Source: Siphonodentalium dalli
Taxonomy: Eukaryota > Mollusca > Scaphopoda > Gadilida > Siphonodentaliidae
DNA length: 64,000 bases
Direction of reading: 5' to 3'
NCBI GenBank assembly: GCA_032622095.1
Contig: CP136069.1
Span: 36,368,194-36,432,193, forward strand
Positions 25,217 through 37,290 of the stretch are shown one piece after another (the first letter of the stretch is position 1; every line of letters begins with the position of its first letter). Both the position numbers and the translations under genes were made by a program. Below the pieces are notes generated by a model that saw only the letters and a program-made list of their open reading frames with translations, did no database searches and was not told the origin of the DNA.

Positions 25217-28200
25217 ATGTCTTTGACCGTAGCAAAACTTAGAAACCTTAAAATATCATTCTGGAATATACATGGTTGGAAAGATAGCACTGGAGTAAAC
25301 TAATGTTTAGATGACCAGTTTATTGCCCAGCATATTCTCAAATTTGACATAAGTGCATATTTAGAAACCTGGTTATATGATAAACAATCAGTTTGCAATA
25401 TCCCTGGATATACAGTATTTCCCAAATTTAGACAACAAAATAAACGAGGTGGTAATGTTATTTACTGCAGAACAAATATTATTCAGGGTGTTAAACTATT
25501 GCAATCAGCTAGTAAAAACATTATCTGGCTCAAATTAAGTAAAGATTTCTTCAATACGCCATCCGATGTAATTCTGGGAACAACTTATTGCAGCCCAGAG
25601 AGCTGTCTAACTCAACAAAAGAATCCAGAAGAAACATTTGATATCTTGGCCCGTGAAATAAAACGGTACTCCCAGATTGGGCAATTACTTATACAAGGGG
25701 ATACTAATGGCAGGACAGGGGGGACTGGCAGATTATCCTCGGAACGAGGAGAACAGACATCCCATAAATAAACGGTGTAATGTTGATAAAACAATAAACA
25801 GCAGGGGGAGGGCTTTAATTGATATATGTATTGACTCGGATATGCGAATCGCCAATGGCAGAACAACAGGTGACATTACAGGAACGTTCACATCATTCCA
25901 GCCAAACGGGTCATCGGTTGTTGATTATGTTATATACAGTGATCCCCTTTACGAACACTCTCACACTTCCACGTGGAGCCTTTAACGATACATTCATATC
26001 ACTGTCAGTGCTTGTACACATTAAATGTTAATACTACTCTAGCAACAGTAGATCGAAGCGTCACAATCGAACTCACACAATTACCAAAAAGCTTCATTTG
26101 GAGTGACGCATCAAAGAAAACTTTTCAAGATGCATTTCAACATATTGATATTCAAAACAATATACAGGAACTAATGTGTTCAGAAATCTCAGATCCAGAA
26201 ATAATGCAATGTAAAGTGAATGCTATATTTCATGTTGCCGCTTCTCGTTCGTTCAAATTGCGGAACAAAGCTGCATGACTAAGATTCGTGTCAAACGTAA
26301 ACCGTGGTTCGATTGCGCATGTTATGAGATGAAACAACAGTTGAAGCTTTGTGCACGGGAACTTAATGCTCAGCACTATGATCCAGTCGTCCGGGGAAAT
26401 TATTTGTCGCTAAAGCGTCAATATAAAAAACTCATAAAAAGGAAACGTGATGATTATCGGAGTAATATATATGGGCAACTGGTACTCATGCAAAACAATA
26501 AGCCGAAGGAATACTGGTCGCTAGTTAAACAATTGGATCGCGAGTCCTCTAATTCAAATAAAATGTCGCAATCAGTTAGCCCCGATTAACTCTACGAACA
26601 CTTTAAAAATCTCGGACAGACAACGGACGACACCGGTGACCCTTTCTCTGATAACATCCATGGCCAGGTATCTGACATGGAACAAAATATCTCCTCCAAT
26701 AATCACCTTGATTATGACATATCTACAGAAGAAGTTGAAAAAGCATTGCGTAATTTAAAAATCGGAAAATCGACCGGCCCTGACAACATTAAAGCAGAAA
26801 TGCTGAAAGCTTCTAAAATATATACTCTCCCACTGTTAACACGTCTTTTTAATTTAGTTCTCAGTAAGGGACATATACCTAGCAAATGGACTGAAGGCAT
26901 AATTGTTGCAATTCCAAAATGTAATAATGCAAATTCCCCGGACCAGATGCGGGGTCTGACATTAACTAGTGTTCTTGGGAAAATGTATGCCAGCATTCTT
27001 CATGTGCGTCTAGACGAATACTTAAACGAAATGGAGGTTCCTTCCGAATATCAGTGTGGCTTCAGAAAGAATTACAGGACCACAGACAATTTATTTATTT
27101 TAAAATGTTTAATTGAAAAACGTATACATGATGGCAAAAAATTATACACATGCTTTCTGGACTTCAAAAGGCATTCGACAGTGTCTGGCGAGAAGGATTA
27201 TTATATAAACTATTAAATCTAGGAATTGGGGGAAACATCTATATGTGCTTGAAAGAAATAATAACCAGTTATTCTTCAAGGTTAACAATCAATGGAACTT
27301 CTCTTACTGCACCCATAAACAGCCAAATCGGCTTAATGCAAGGAAATAACCTTAGCCCTTTATTATTCAATATTTTCGTAGATGGTCTAGAAGGAGAACT
27401 AATGGCCGACGACATGCATGCACCTTGCATAGATAATTTTAAAGTACCGTGTTTAATGTACGCTTACGATCTTGTATTAACTTCGGAGTCACAAGACGGC
27501 TTGCAACAAATGTTGACTCAACTGAACATTTTTTGTACGCGGTGGAAACTAACTGTGAACAAAAATAAGACAAAAATATTGATTTTTAACAAAAGTGGAA
27601 AAAAACTAAAACACAATCCTTTTCAAATTGGTACTCATGCGTTGGAAACGACACAACAATATACATATATTGGGTTGAAACTAGCGGCGTCTGGCACTTT
27701 CTCACCCGCATTAAACGGTTTAAAGATTAGAGCATCGAGAGCTCATTTTTCACTACAAAGAACATGTGACGACTCGGCACCCATTGATGTCACGTGCAAA
27801 CTTTTTGATTCTTGTGTAAAACCGATATTGACTTATGGATCTGAAATATGGGGTGACTATTCAGAAAGTCGCAAGGAAAATCCCATCGAAAAATTCCACA
27901 CACAATTTTGTAAACGAATTTTGGGATTATTTAGAAACACATCTAATATGGCTGTACTAGCCGAAATGGGTATATTTCCGATCTATATCAATGTATTAAG
28001 GAACATGATAATCTATTGGCTTCGAGCTAACACTTTGTGTGATAAACGATTGGTGTATAAATGTTTAAAATTGATTTCTTGTGATGCAGATAATGAGTGG
28101 TTACAGTGTATTAAAAATAACTGGATTTGGGTACGTGTGGGAATCACCAAAATCAGTCAACATAGATACTTTTGGGGAGAAATTTCAATCCCGATTAAAA

Positions 28201-28661
28201 GACCATTTCCGACAAGCATGGAGGCACCTTGATATAAAAGATGCATGTGCAGAACATAGTAAATTAGAATTTATGGGAAAAATCAAAACAGATTTTGAAA
28301 CAAGGGCTTCTTATTTAACAACGTTATCTCGAAATGAAAGACGTCCCATGTCGAAACATGTTACAAGCTCGCACAAGCTATAAATAGAAATAGGCAGACA
28401 TGTGAAACATAATCCAATCCCCGTAGAGGAACGAACTTGCAAACAATGTAGTCATAATATGCCCGCTAAAGATAAACATATCGAAGATGAGTCTCATTTT
28501 TTATTACACTGCCCGAAGTACCACAATCCTAGGCAAGTCTTTAGCAGTTACGCGAAGAATGTGATATCAAATTACGATGTGTTAGACGCAAATCTAATGA
28601 TAAACAACTGAGCAGAGCTCTAAGTAAATATTTAATTGAAGCCGAAATATTACGACAATAA
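25217..28661 (+). pseudogene. LINE ORF2: APE endonuclease and reverse transcriptase, inactivated
   Basis: The ATG at 25217 starts MSLTVAKLRNLKISFWNIHGW, the APE Asn motif. A TAA follows at 25301. ETW (about 25358), GDTNGRTG (25697), SSVVDYVIYSD (about 25914) and HSYH (25991) mark the other endonuclease motifs; HSYH stands where SDH is expected, losing the catalytic Asp. RT begins near 26677 with KSTGPDNIKAEML, AIPK, GFR, a frameshift at FLDF (about 27160), KAFDSVW, GLMQGNNLSP and MYAYDLVL at 27459-27470, where YADD has become YAYD. A conserved C-terminal region follows (TYGSEIWG, FCKRILGL), then a CKQC...H...C zinc knuckle (28434-28520) and the end ALSKYLIEAEILRQ. Frame changes occur near 25720, 25975, 26275, 27160, 28140 and 28612. 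The element cannot encode active enzymes. Confidence 0.9.
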
Positions 28662-28783
28662 CACTGTAGTCACTCAGCACAAATATTCTAGTCATATATT
28701 TTTATTTGCATTTTTATGTACCGGTATATATTTTTTTCTTTCTTTGCCATATCCTGTATCCGTATAGCGATTGCGCAATAAAG

Positions 28784-28802
28784 TATCTATCTATCTATCT
28801 AT
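28784..28802 (+). repeat. TCTA microsatellite tail of the LINE
   Basis: Four to five TCTA units directly follow 'gcaataaag', which places the 3' end of the retrotransposon. Short tandem-repeat tails in place of poly(A) are usual for CR1/L2-type LINEs. Confidence 0.85.
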
Positions 28803-29029
28803 GAAGTGCTGAACACATAGAGATTCCGATGACAATTCACATACACGCTCCATTTAGAAACCCCAGTCTTTCGCAATAATCGATAACAGTGTTGTTTGCT
28901 AACTTCACAACTGTTGATTTTAATTTGCAATTAAAACATTTCCCACCATCAATCGGTTCACAGATAAAACATTTGAATGTGTGGTTCTCTAACAAGCGAG
29001 GATTCGAACTGTCCGAACTGAACTCCAGG

Positions 29030-29080
29030 AGTCGTATTCACCAGCTGGGTTTATATATAGTCCAGGTAGTTTATACGAGG
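29030..29080 (+). repeat. Repeat, inverted partner at 30495-30550
   Basis: 'Gtcgtattcaccag' followed about 27 bp later by 'ccaggtagttta' matches the reverse complement of 30495-30550 (aaactacctgg ... ttggtgaatacgg). A B-box-like 'ggattcgaact' lies just before at 29001-29011 on the minus strand, so a tRNA-derived SINE fragment is possible but unproved. Confidence 0.5.
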
Positions 29081-30494
29081 CGACGCTCAATGCGAACCTC
29101 TCGGTGGACATCGATGGGAAGACATCGCCGCGCGGTATAGGATTATTCAATCAAGGTAAATGGGGGACAATTATGGATTGACCACCGGTTGAGTATACAT
29201 AAAACATGGTGCGCATAGCAGAGTGACAGTACATGTTTGGTTCAGTGCAATCATGAGTAACCGATGGAAAGGATGGGGTACACAACCGATGAAGACATAA
29301 CTTTTTGAGCATATAGTTCATTGAAACATCAAGATCCTTGAAAACAAAGAGACCGAAACCATCCACCAGTGCCGGAAAGCAATTTCTTAGGAAATGTTAG
29401 GAAATAGATCATGTCCAGTATTCGGATTGTGCTTAAATTATATGGCGCCCAAACAAACCTCCACTCATCGTGTGGCGACGTGGCGACAGGGTCTTTGTAT
29501 ACTAGGGAATTCGTTGTTTGTTTACCAACATTTGCATATTCTCATACTTTTGGTCAAATTGATTGACTGTGAAGGCCATCACTTGGAAATTTACCGAACC
29601 AATTTGGGTGTCAGGTCGGAAATTTCCAAAACTTGGCAAGCGTGTGTCCTTGTTCTTCCTCCGTGGCCAGTCAAAAACTGCTGATTATTCGAAATTTCAA
29701 CCGTAGTAGGGGATGTTAGGTTGGAAATTTACAACGCTCGGAAATTGAGCTTGAAGCCAGTCTAGATGCTAGGATTTTGCGATATTAATGTGCCGATTTC
29801 AAAATATTTTTAAACCGAACCGTGGACTGAATCTCTTCAACTAAGTATGCAGGATGTATATAAGCGGAGCTGACTATTCCCACAGCTAGGTTCAACTTAC
29901 GCCAACGGCGGTTCTCCTACAATAGGAGGTACCTATCAGATGGAAGAAGAAGGACTGTCCGGTGTATCTTGATCCCTCACTATTGCCGTTTAAAAACAAT
30001 TTCTCAGAGCCATGGTGCGCCCAGTAGATTATCTTGATACCCCCGGCGAGTGACCCTATGGTGCAAATGAATTACGCAAACGTGTTTGGTCTGGTTGTAG
30101 GGGTGGTGCAGTTGAGATTATCAAAGTGGGCAAGCACCCCACACAGGAGACCCTCTAGCCACGTCACTGATTTTTCAATTAGTTGGAATATCCCTTACAA
30201 TTAACTGAGATGTTGTCTTGGTTTTTCCTCTCCTCACGTTCTGCCTTTTCGAAAATCTCAATTATGTCACCAAAACTCATTCTGCAGATATATATACACA
30301 CCGGCCAGTCTGAATCTCTTTAAAATGATACGCATAATGTATACCGCTATGCATGCGGATTATGGCCGGTTAGTACTCGGTATTTAGTCATAATACATTG
30401 ACAAATGCAAATGGCAAATCTGATATATTGGGTCGATCACACCATCGATAGCGTGTGTCGTTAACTCTATACCGAAGACACCTTGTGCGTTCAG
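29081..30494. other. Intron sequence, unassigned
   Basis: The stretch 29880-30180 looks GC-richer than its neighbours and contains two 'tatcttgat' direct repeats, but it matches no RNA or gene I know. A small inverted repeat (accggcca / tggccggt) flanks 30301-30372. Confidence 0.35.
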
Positions 30495-30550
30495 CCGCTA
30501 CCAAATAAACTACCTGGTTTATAACGTAAACCAACTTGGTGAATACGGCA
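30495..30550 (-). repeat. Repeat, inverted partner of 29030-29080
   Basis: See 29030-29080; 'aaataaactacctgg' and 'ttggtgaatacgg' are the shared blocks in opposite orientation. Confidence 0.5.
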
Positions 30551-30892
30551 CATCATGTTTTCAATTGAACTTGTGTAACTAGTGGGAAAGACAAACAATA
30601 TTGGTTCATAATGAATTTATACCACAAGGTGAATTCAACCGAATGTTGGCACTTTGCAAGTTGACGTCGTTCCTGTGTAAACATTGTCCACAGTAATGTT
30701 TTTATTTCCTTTGGACACGCCTCAGTAAATGCGTGGACACATTTCTGTCTATATGTTCTCGAGACTGTTGCCTCTGATCGTTAGTTTTGTTTTGTATGTA
30801 AGTTTGGAATAGTAGTGTTCTAAAGTTTGCAAGATACTATAAAGACAAACAATATTGGTTCATAATAAAATTATTTATATGAACATAAATAA

Positions 30893-31012
30893 TAAACGGC
30901 GGATTCAACGAGGTCATAGGTTTTGACCGTAATAAAAATCCCGGGGGTTCATGCAGTACGCTTCGTTTTTCTCGCGGTCAAAATCCCATGACCACATTCA
31001 AACCGCCGTTCA
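30893..31012. repeat. Inverted repeat with ~35-bp arms
   Basis: Left arm 'aacggcggattcaacgagg' then 'tcatagg-ttttgaccg'; right arm 'cggtcaaaatcccatgacc' then 'attcaaaccgccgtt'. The stem encloses about 45 bp. Confidence 0.8.
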
Positions 31013-31560
31013 TTTCTTATATAAATATTTTATACCAAAAATGATAATGTAGCAGCTAACTGAACTTCTCAACTTTTGCTAGCTCAATGTGATAAACAGC
31101 CACATATAAATGAGAAGATATGTGTTCGCGTGACTTCGGTCACCATTTTCGAGGTTGTGAAATGTAATGCCAATATCTCCCTAAAACGAATCTAATCGAC
31201 ATCCGGTTTTAAAAGTATCCGAAGTGCTAAACATAGAGAGATTTCCGGACAATTCCTGGGGTTCGTGCAGTTCGCTTAGTTTTTCTCGGGGTCAAAATTC
31301 CATGACAATATTCAACTCGCCGTTCATTTCTTATATAAATATTTGAACCAAAAAAGATAATGTAGCAGCTAACTCAGCTTCTCAACTGTTCCTAGCTCAA
31401 TGTGAATCCCGTTATAAGCATCCTCACAAAATATGAAGATATGTGTTCGCGTGACCATTTTTCGAGTTTGTGCAATTTGAATGTCAATATCTCCTTTAAA
31501 GAATCTAATCTATCTCCGGTGTTGGAACTATCCGATGTGATGTGTTGTGAGAGTTCATTA
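30935..31560 (+). repeat. Tandem duplication, ~314-bp unit, two copies
   Basis: 'Cttcgtttttctcgcggtc' at 30961 and 'cttagtttttctcggggtc' at 31275 start equivalent parts of two units. Both continue with 'cgccgttcatttcttatat', 'gataatgtagcagctaact', 'gaagatatgtgttcgcgtga' and 'tcaatatctcc'. A third, partial and diverged copy lies at about 54660-54800. Confidence 0.85.
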
Positions 31561-32470
31561 GTCTAATAGCCTGCTTATGTTGCTCATATATTTGCAAAAT
31601 GTAGAGAACAAAAAACTATCGAGCAAATTATTAAGCCGGTTCCTGTCCCTGGCCCGCTGTATTATTAATGTTGGTAATAGTTGGTGGTGACAAAATATTA
31701 ATTCTGGTGCCAAACTCTTGGGTCACAGGCACCATTTCCTGCTATTTCAAATGAATTGGCCTTAAACATTTCTTTTTAAATATGGTATAGCAATTATTGC
31801 GATACAGTATTTAAAGGTATATTATGGACTTGTTGGTGTGCGTGAAACTGATAAGTTAGTATTCAGGTGCTATGCCAACTGGAGGAATGTAGCATTCGAC
31901 TAACATCACCGAAAATCTCAAGCAAATCGACCGTACAACTCCATAGAAAACATCATCTGAACTACGCTAAATTGTAAATATTTACTACTCGAATCGGGAC
32001 GCTTCTATCGGCGATAAACTAACGAAATTGATTTCGCCATCGGCAGTCACTGCATTTAATCAATATATAAGAATGACGTTGTGACTAGTAATTTTGGATA
32101 TATTATTTGTAAAAATAATTACTTTGAGCAATATTATTTTCCTTTTATATTGTATCACCCTACCGCAGTGTTTCACATCACTTTTTAAAGTTGTGAACTC
32201 GCCGGAAATTATACACCAATTTACCGTAAACTTTTATTGCAATTTCGCTGTTTCTGTACCATGAATTTCTGTTCGACATAACATTTTTCAAAAATGCAAT
32301 GCATTTATCCATGATATCACATCAGAAGATCAGAACAGGTATATACTAATGTTTCTTGATTTAAGAAATGTATTAATTAGTTTCCTTCAGAAAAAACATC
32401 CATCAACTGTTTTCTATATTTGAGAATGTTCATGATATGCCTGCCGATCAATGTAACAATGGCATGATTA
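31561..32470. other. Intron sequence, nothing recognised
   Basis: AT-rich, no coding frame or repeat recognised. Confidence 0.4.
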
Positions 32471-32600
32471 GATGAGTTTTATGTTATATGCCCATAGTCA
32501 AATCCCCAACTGACCACGTATCTCTAATACTGTGGCATGTTTCCAGTTGATAGCTCCCTGCTTGAGTGGAATAGCCGAGACACCAACTAGTTGGCGCACC
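32471..32600 (+). repeat. Dispersed repeat family A, copy 3
   Basis: Shares 'gatgagtt', 'cccata', 'aatactgtggcatgtttcc' and 'agttgatagctccctg' with copies at 7800-7935 and 14117-14290. It lies about 120 bp upstream of the first lectin-domain exon. Confidence 0.45.
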
Positions 32601-32719
32601 TTTGTTTTCTGGAAGAGTGACCAACCTAATTATATATCAACCGACTGAAATAGTGTATGCTATGCATTGGCAGCTAATGATTAAATAACATTCTTATCTT
32701 TTGGCAACCTCCATTTTAG

Positions 32720-32911
32720 TATGCCGTGATGACCTTGGCTACTCATTCCTCATCAGGGACAAGTGCATTAAAGTTAATGTGGCGCTACTGACCAAGACCA
32801 ACGCCAGAAATGAGTGCAGATCAGACGGAGGTGAGCTCATCCTTCTGAGCAATGCTGAGGAATTAAATGCCATCAAAACATTCTTGGCATCATTGGACCC
32901 CACAGGACTTA
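32720..32911 (+). CDS. C-type lectin domain, N-terminal half exon
   Basis: The exon starts after the acceptor 'cctccattttag' and ends before GTGAGT. It carries two bases completing a codon, then 63 codons, then one base, so both boundaries are phase 1. The peptide starts CRDDLGYSFLIRDKC and continues TNARNECRSDGGELILLSN and NAIKTFLASL. This is the usual start of a long-form C-type lectin domain: two N-terminal cysteines (C0 and C0'), the alpha-1 helix with C1 in 'NARNEC', and the 'GGELILLSNAEE' strand-helix. These domains are extracellular and often bind sugars, in molluscs commonly as soluble immune or shell-matrix proteins. The donor joins in phase with 48417. The upstream partner exon is not the PAN exon directly, because that ends in phase 0 and its frame would hit a stop here. 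Confidence 0.85.
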
Positions 32912-34079
32912 GTGAGTACTAATTATTGCACGAAATGGTGTCAATTATTCTCTTAAAAACCGACGATACCCTTTCAGACTTATGTCTCTAGAACTCCCAT
33001 TACACACAGGTTCCGCTATTATCGTATATTCGTAGTATGCATAATTTCTTTGGCAATGCTTATATTGCACTTTCGATAATGTTAGTGGTATGAATGACAT
33101 ATCGTTTGAAAACACAGCTTCGTGATATTAATTAAACTCCATGTCCTAGATGGTTTACCTGTGTCATACCCCGTAATACCCATGCACATTATATATGTTC
33201 CATTATTACTAATCAGTGTACATATCTTACATGTCTACCGTGCGTTCTGATTGGCTGCACACTTATATAATATTTGCCGATATTACCATACACAGAGTTG
33301 AATTCCCACATGCCCACTGTTCATTTTTCTATTTTAGTAACATATTACTGTCGTACACTCGTTTTGATTCCCGAAGACACGATAAATCTGAGTCAATACA
33401 CGTACCTGTACTTTAATCGGCGCACTATCGGCATATTATTAGAATTATTAATTCATGTTATGGCTATACAAGTGTCCAATCATAATTATCCAATGTATAT
33501 AAGTAGCTACTCCAATTGTCATTTAAATTGGATTTGAAATAATTGATGGAGCCAGCTAGTAGTAGGTAACATGTTGGTTGTGTGTGGTAATAATGTAGTC
33601 TGTATAGCCTCAGAAATCCGCACCCTTTGTATTGACCGGTCACGTGTCACGATGTTCACGTGACTCGCGTATCTATCCCGCATTTCTGCCTAATAAGGTA
33701 TATGGATAATTCAAAGGAATGGTGTTTCAGCCGCTGCTCTTCTTCCTAATACAGTATAGTCCTATGTCCTTTCACCTGCATCAACTACCGCACGTCTGTC
33801 TGATATGTGAGGGACCCTTATGCGTTTGACCCACATTTCTGCCTTATAAGGTACATGTATGGGGCGAATATAATCAATAGTCAATAACACTAAACCATTT
33901 TTTAAATGTTATTTTATTTATTTACACACATATATACATATGTATATAAACACACATTATTAAATAGGCACACATACATTTTCTATCTTTATCTATAGAC
34001 AATTGGGACGGGGAAGTGCCATATACTCTTAAAAGAATAGGTAATCCAGAGTGCCTACGTAGTTACCTAACTTGTCCCG
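32912..34079. other. Intron sequence, mostly unassigned
   Basis: Two copies of 'atttctgcc(t/t)ataaggta' (about 33682 and 33835) form a loose direct repeat. AT-rich dinucleotide runs lie near 33920-33960. No coding exon was seen. Confidence 0.4.
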
Positions 34080-34470
34080 TGGGGAGTTCCGAATTGTATG
34101 TACTCTGGGTACAAAATTGTTGGTACCCAGGGTTAGCAAATATTGTTGGTACTCTGGAGTACCAAATTGTTTGTACTCTGGTGTACCACATGTTGTTGGT
34201 ACTCTAGAATACCAAATATTCAGGTTCTCTGGAGTTTTTGTTTTTGTTTTTTTGTTTTTTGTGATACCCATAAACATATGAGCAGAGGGATGCTCGTATC
34301 CCGGTTCCGCAGTAGAGGCACCCCTGTCTTGGATTCCGGTAGTGGTTCTCTGGAGTACCTGTTCGCCAGTGTTCGGGTACCTTGGATAACCAAATACCAA
34401 GACGGGTACTCTGCAGTACCTGCTTGGGTACCCTGGAGTACCAAATATTTAGGTACTATGCATATTACCT
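34080..34470. repeat. Short tandem repeat of a GGTACTCTGGAGTACC core
   Basis: The palindromic core ggtactctggagtacc and its variants recur about every 30-35 bp from 34145 to 34445, usually followed by 'aaat(a/t)tt'. A T-rich interruption lies at 34235-34262. The frames on both strands are repeat translations. Confidence 0.85.
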
Positions 34471-34859
34471 AGATATGTGGTAGCCCATAGTACAAAACAT
34501 ATGGGTATTATGTGGAGAACCTGCCCAGGTACCAAGCACTAAAAATTAAGAAAATGTCCCGCAAATATAACAATGCGGCATGTTAGATTCCTAATGCTGC
34601 CACGGCGTTTAATCTTCGAATTAAGTACAAAACCCCGATTCTTCGAGATCATGTTATCAGTTAGATGGACTCCCTTGCAAAATGAAATTAACCGAATTAT
34701 AATACTTTTATTAGTATAGAACCTTGGTCGTGTGTTTGTACTTAATCCAAGGTTTAATACCTCGATCTCAGGATTTATTTGACCTGTTCCCTGCAGGTGG
34801 AGTAAAATTTGTCTGAATGTCTAAAATGAAAAAGCCAAATTTCTCGATTTGTGTGTAAT

Positions 34860-35960
34860 AATATTTAAGTAAACATTATAAATCAAACATCTTAAACAGG
34901 TATGGATGAAACACCTAGCCCGATATATAAAAAACTACTTTGTGATAAATTGCAAACCTTTGCGATAAATCACAAGCTACTTTGAGATAAATATAAGCGA
35001 TTTAGTGCAAATGTTTTCGATTTATCACAAATGTTTGCTATTAATCGCAATGGTTTGTGATCTATCGCAGCTATATTTTTATGCATTGGTACTAATGGGC
35101 TTGAGCCGTATACAAATTATAAATCAGACATCTTAAACAGGTCTGGATGAACCACCAATCTATCTATAAAAGCACAGTCGCGTTAAAATAGACCGAACGG
35201 TCTTTCACAGCCAGCATGCATGTAGGATAAGGGGAGCAAACATATGCGATAAATCACAAAATAGCTTTGCGAAAAATCACAAACCTTTGCAATAAATCTC
35301 AAACATCTTTACGATTACTTTCAAACTACTTGGTGATTTTACTTTTCGATTTATCGCAAAGATGTTTGAGATTTATTGGAAAGGTTTGTGATTTATTGCA
35401 CGTACAATTTTATCCGTTGGCACTAATGGGCTTGAACCGTATACACATTATAAATCAGACATCTTAAACAAGTCTGGGTGATCCACCAATCGATCTATAA
35501 TAGCACCGTCTGGTTAAAATAGACAGATCGATCTTTCACAACCAGCATGCATGTGGGATAAAGGGAGCCAGCCTTTGCGACAAATTTCAAAACAACTTTG
35601 TGATAAATCACAAACAGCTTTGCAATAGCTCGCAAACCTTTGCGATAAATCTCAAATATCTTTAAGATAACTCTCAAACTACTTCGTGATTAAACTTTGC
35701 GATTTATCGCAAAGATGTTTCAGGTTTTTTGCAAAGGTTTGTGATTTATCGCAGAAATATGTGTATGCGTTGGCGCTAATGGGCTTCTGTGTAAACATAA
35801 ATCAGACATATTAAACAGGTCTGGGTCAGGATTTCCCTGACCGTTCCCTGCACGTGTAGTATAATTTGTCTGATTGTCTGAAATAATGGGCCAAATGTAT
35901 TAATTTGTGTGTAGTTAAAGTAAACATTATAAATCAGACATCTTAGACAGGTCTAGGTGA
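34860..35960. repeat. Satellite-like tandem array, ~330-bp unit, with GCGATAAATCACA clusters
   Basis: 'Cattataaatcagacatctt' recurs at about 34875, 35115, 35446, 35795 and 35930. Between these anchors each unit holds both orientations of 'tttgcgataaatcacaaa', forming internal stems, plus 'ccagcatgcatgt' and 'gcactaatgggctt'. The first and last units are truncated. No protein frame is kept. Confidence 0.85.
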
Positions 35961-36459
35961 GCAGTTTTTTGGGACGGATTAAAAGTCGAACAGCGACCCA
36001 GAGGCCGAGTCCGATAAAAGGTGTAGTTGGGAATTTCAATTTCGTTTATTGTCGTTTACATTATTATTTCATGCATCGGGCGTCTCTCGAGACATGCTTG
36101 ATTGACCCATGGCTTGTTATTCGGATGCCAAGAAGTGCAAGGCGATTAATATTAACGTGAATTCGTGCGTTAACCATTGGCGCGCTGCGCGTTATGTGTT
36201 TCTATTGTTCTTTAACCTGCTTTGTTGCATTATTATTTGAACATCCTTCGTTTATTTTTACGTGACATAAATCGGAATGCTATCTACTATTATACTGCAC
36301 GGGGATTTGACGACTGTATAAGAAATTTAATTCAAACATGAATCCTACGAGGTGTTTGTTTATATCGGGGTTTAACATGTTATTTAATATCGTTTAGTGA
36401 ACTTTTTCATTTAGTTATACGCGACAAATATCGGCATTTTATATTCTAAATGATTTGGG
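35961..36459. other. Intron sequence, unassigned
   Basis: Nothing recognisable. Confidence 0.4.
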
Positions 36460-37290
36460 ATGATAATTATTAAATATTGCATCTTTTCTGATAGAACAGC
36501 TCTTCCACCGAAGTCGAAAGTCGAAAGTTCAAATAGGGATTGGGTGTCCCCTGAGACAGTGGAAATTAGCCTTTTTCGTTTGCCACTTTTTTTGGAAAAG
36601 TTCAATAGGATTTCGTGAACAACCCCATCATACAGTTTCCCACACCATCAGCTAATATGGAAAGCATATCATTTCAGTTCGTGGCGTGTTTAAGACTTCA
36701 AATGGGATAGTGGGGTCCTCAAAACAGAACATTCTCCTTTCGTATTTGCCAGCCACTGTTTGTAAAAATGCCCCTGGATTTCGGGGGGGGGGGGCAACCC
36801 ACCCATACCAATTGTATGTTTCCCAATAGCACTACCTTTCATTCACACAGCCAGCTAATTTGAGAATATATAACTTCAGTTTATGGTGCGTCAGAAATAT
36901 TAACTGGGTTAGAATGTCCTCCAATAACAGTGAGAATTCGCCTTTCTCGTTCGCCAGCCGCTTTTTTGTGAAGTATCCCAGACATTAGGAACATCCTTTC
37001 AGTTCGTAGTGTGTAGACTTCAAATGGGATAGGGGCCTCAAAACAAAGAAATTCATATTTCGTATTTTCCAGCTGCCTTTTGTAAAGTGCCCTAGTTTTC
37101 TGTAACCACCCATACAAATTTTATATAATCCATGACAACACTGTCCTTCGTTCACTTATTTAATATTGGGAGCATATACCTTTCAGTTTCAGTATTTAAG
37201 ATTTTAAATGGGGTAGGCAGCCGTACATAAACAAAGAAAATTAAACTTTCTTATTTGCCAGCCGCCCTTTTTAAAGTGCCCTATATGATT
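36460..37290. repeat. Degenerate tandem repeat, roughly 130-200-bp spacing
   Basis: 'Ttcagttcgt-g-gtgt', 'acttcaaatgggata', 'ctcaaaacaa', 'tttcgtatttgccagcc' and 'tgtaaagtgccct' recur in that order at about 36672, 36872, 37000 and 37182. A poly-G run lies at 36783-36794. Copies are well diverged. Confidence 0.7.

Larger units (their letters stand above)
23064..28802 (+). mobile_element. Non-LTR retrotransposon (CR1/L2-like LINE), decayed
   Basis: Order of parts: ORF1 with coiled coil, an SGNH-esterase-like block, a Gly/Arg/Tyr-rich tail, an APE endonuclease, reverse transcriptase, a C-terminal zinc knuckle, a short 3' UTR with AATAAA, and a TCTA-repeat tail at 28784-28802. An esterase domain in ORF1 and the lack of RNase H are features of the CR1/L2 group, so that assignment is an inference. 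The coding region has at least six frameshifts and several stops. It lies in the same orientation as the lectin exons, inside what would be the intron 17707-32719. Target-site duplications were not resolved; the true 5' end is upstream of 23064 and uncertain. Confidence 0.9.

Noticed and set aside
29001-29011. tRNA B-box-like sequence (ggattcgaact, minus strand)
   Set aside because: No cloverleaf arms or convincing A box at the right distance; at most a SINE fragment.
29880-30180. Small nuclear RNA or other RNA gene in a GC-richer stretch
   Set aside because: It did not match U1-U6, 5S or 7SL as I know them, and no clear structure was seen.
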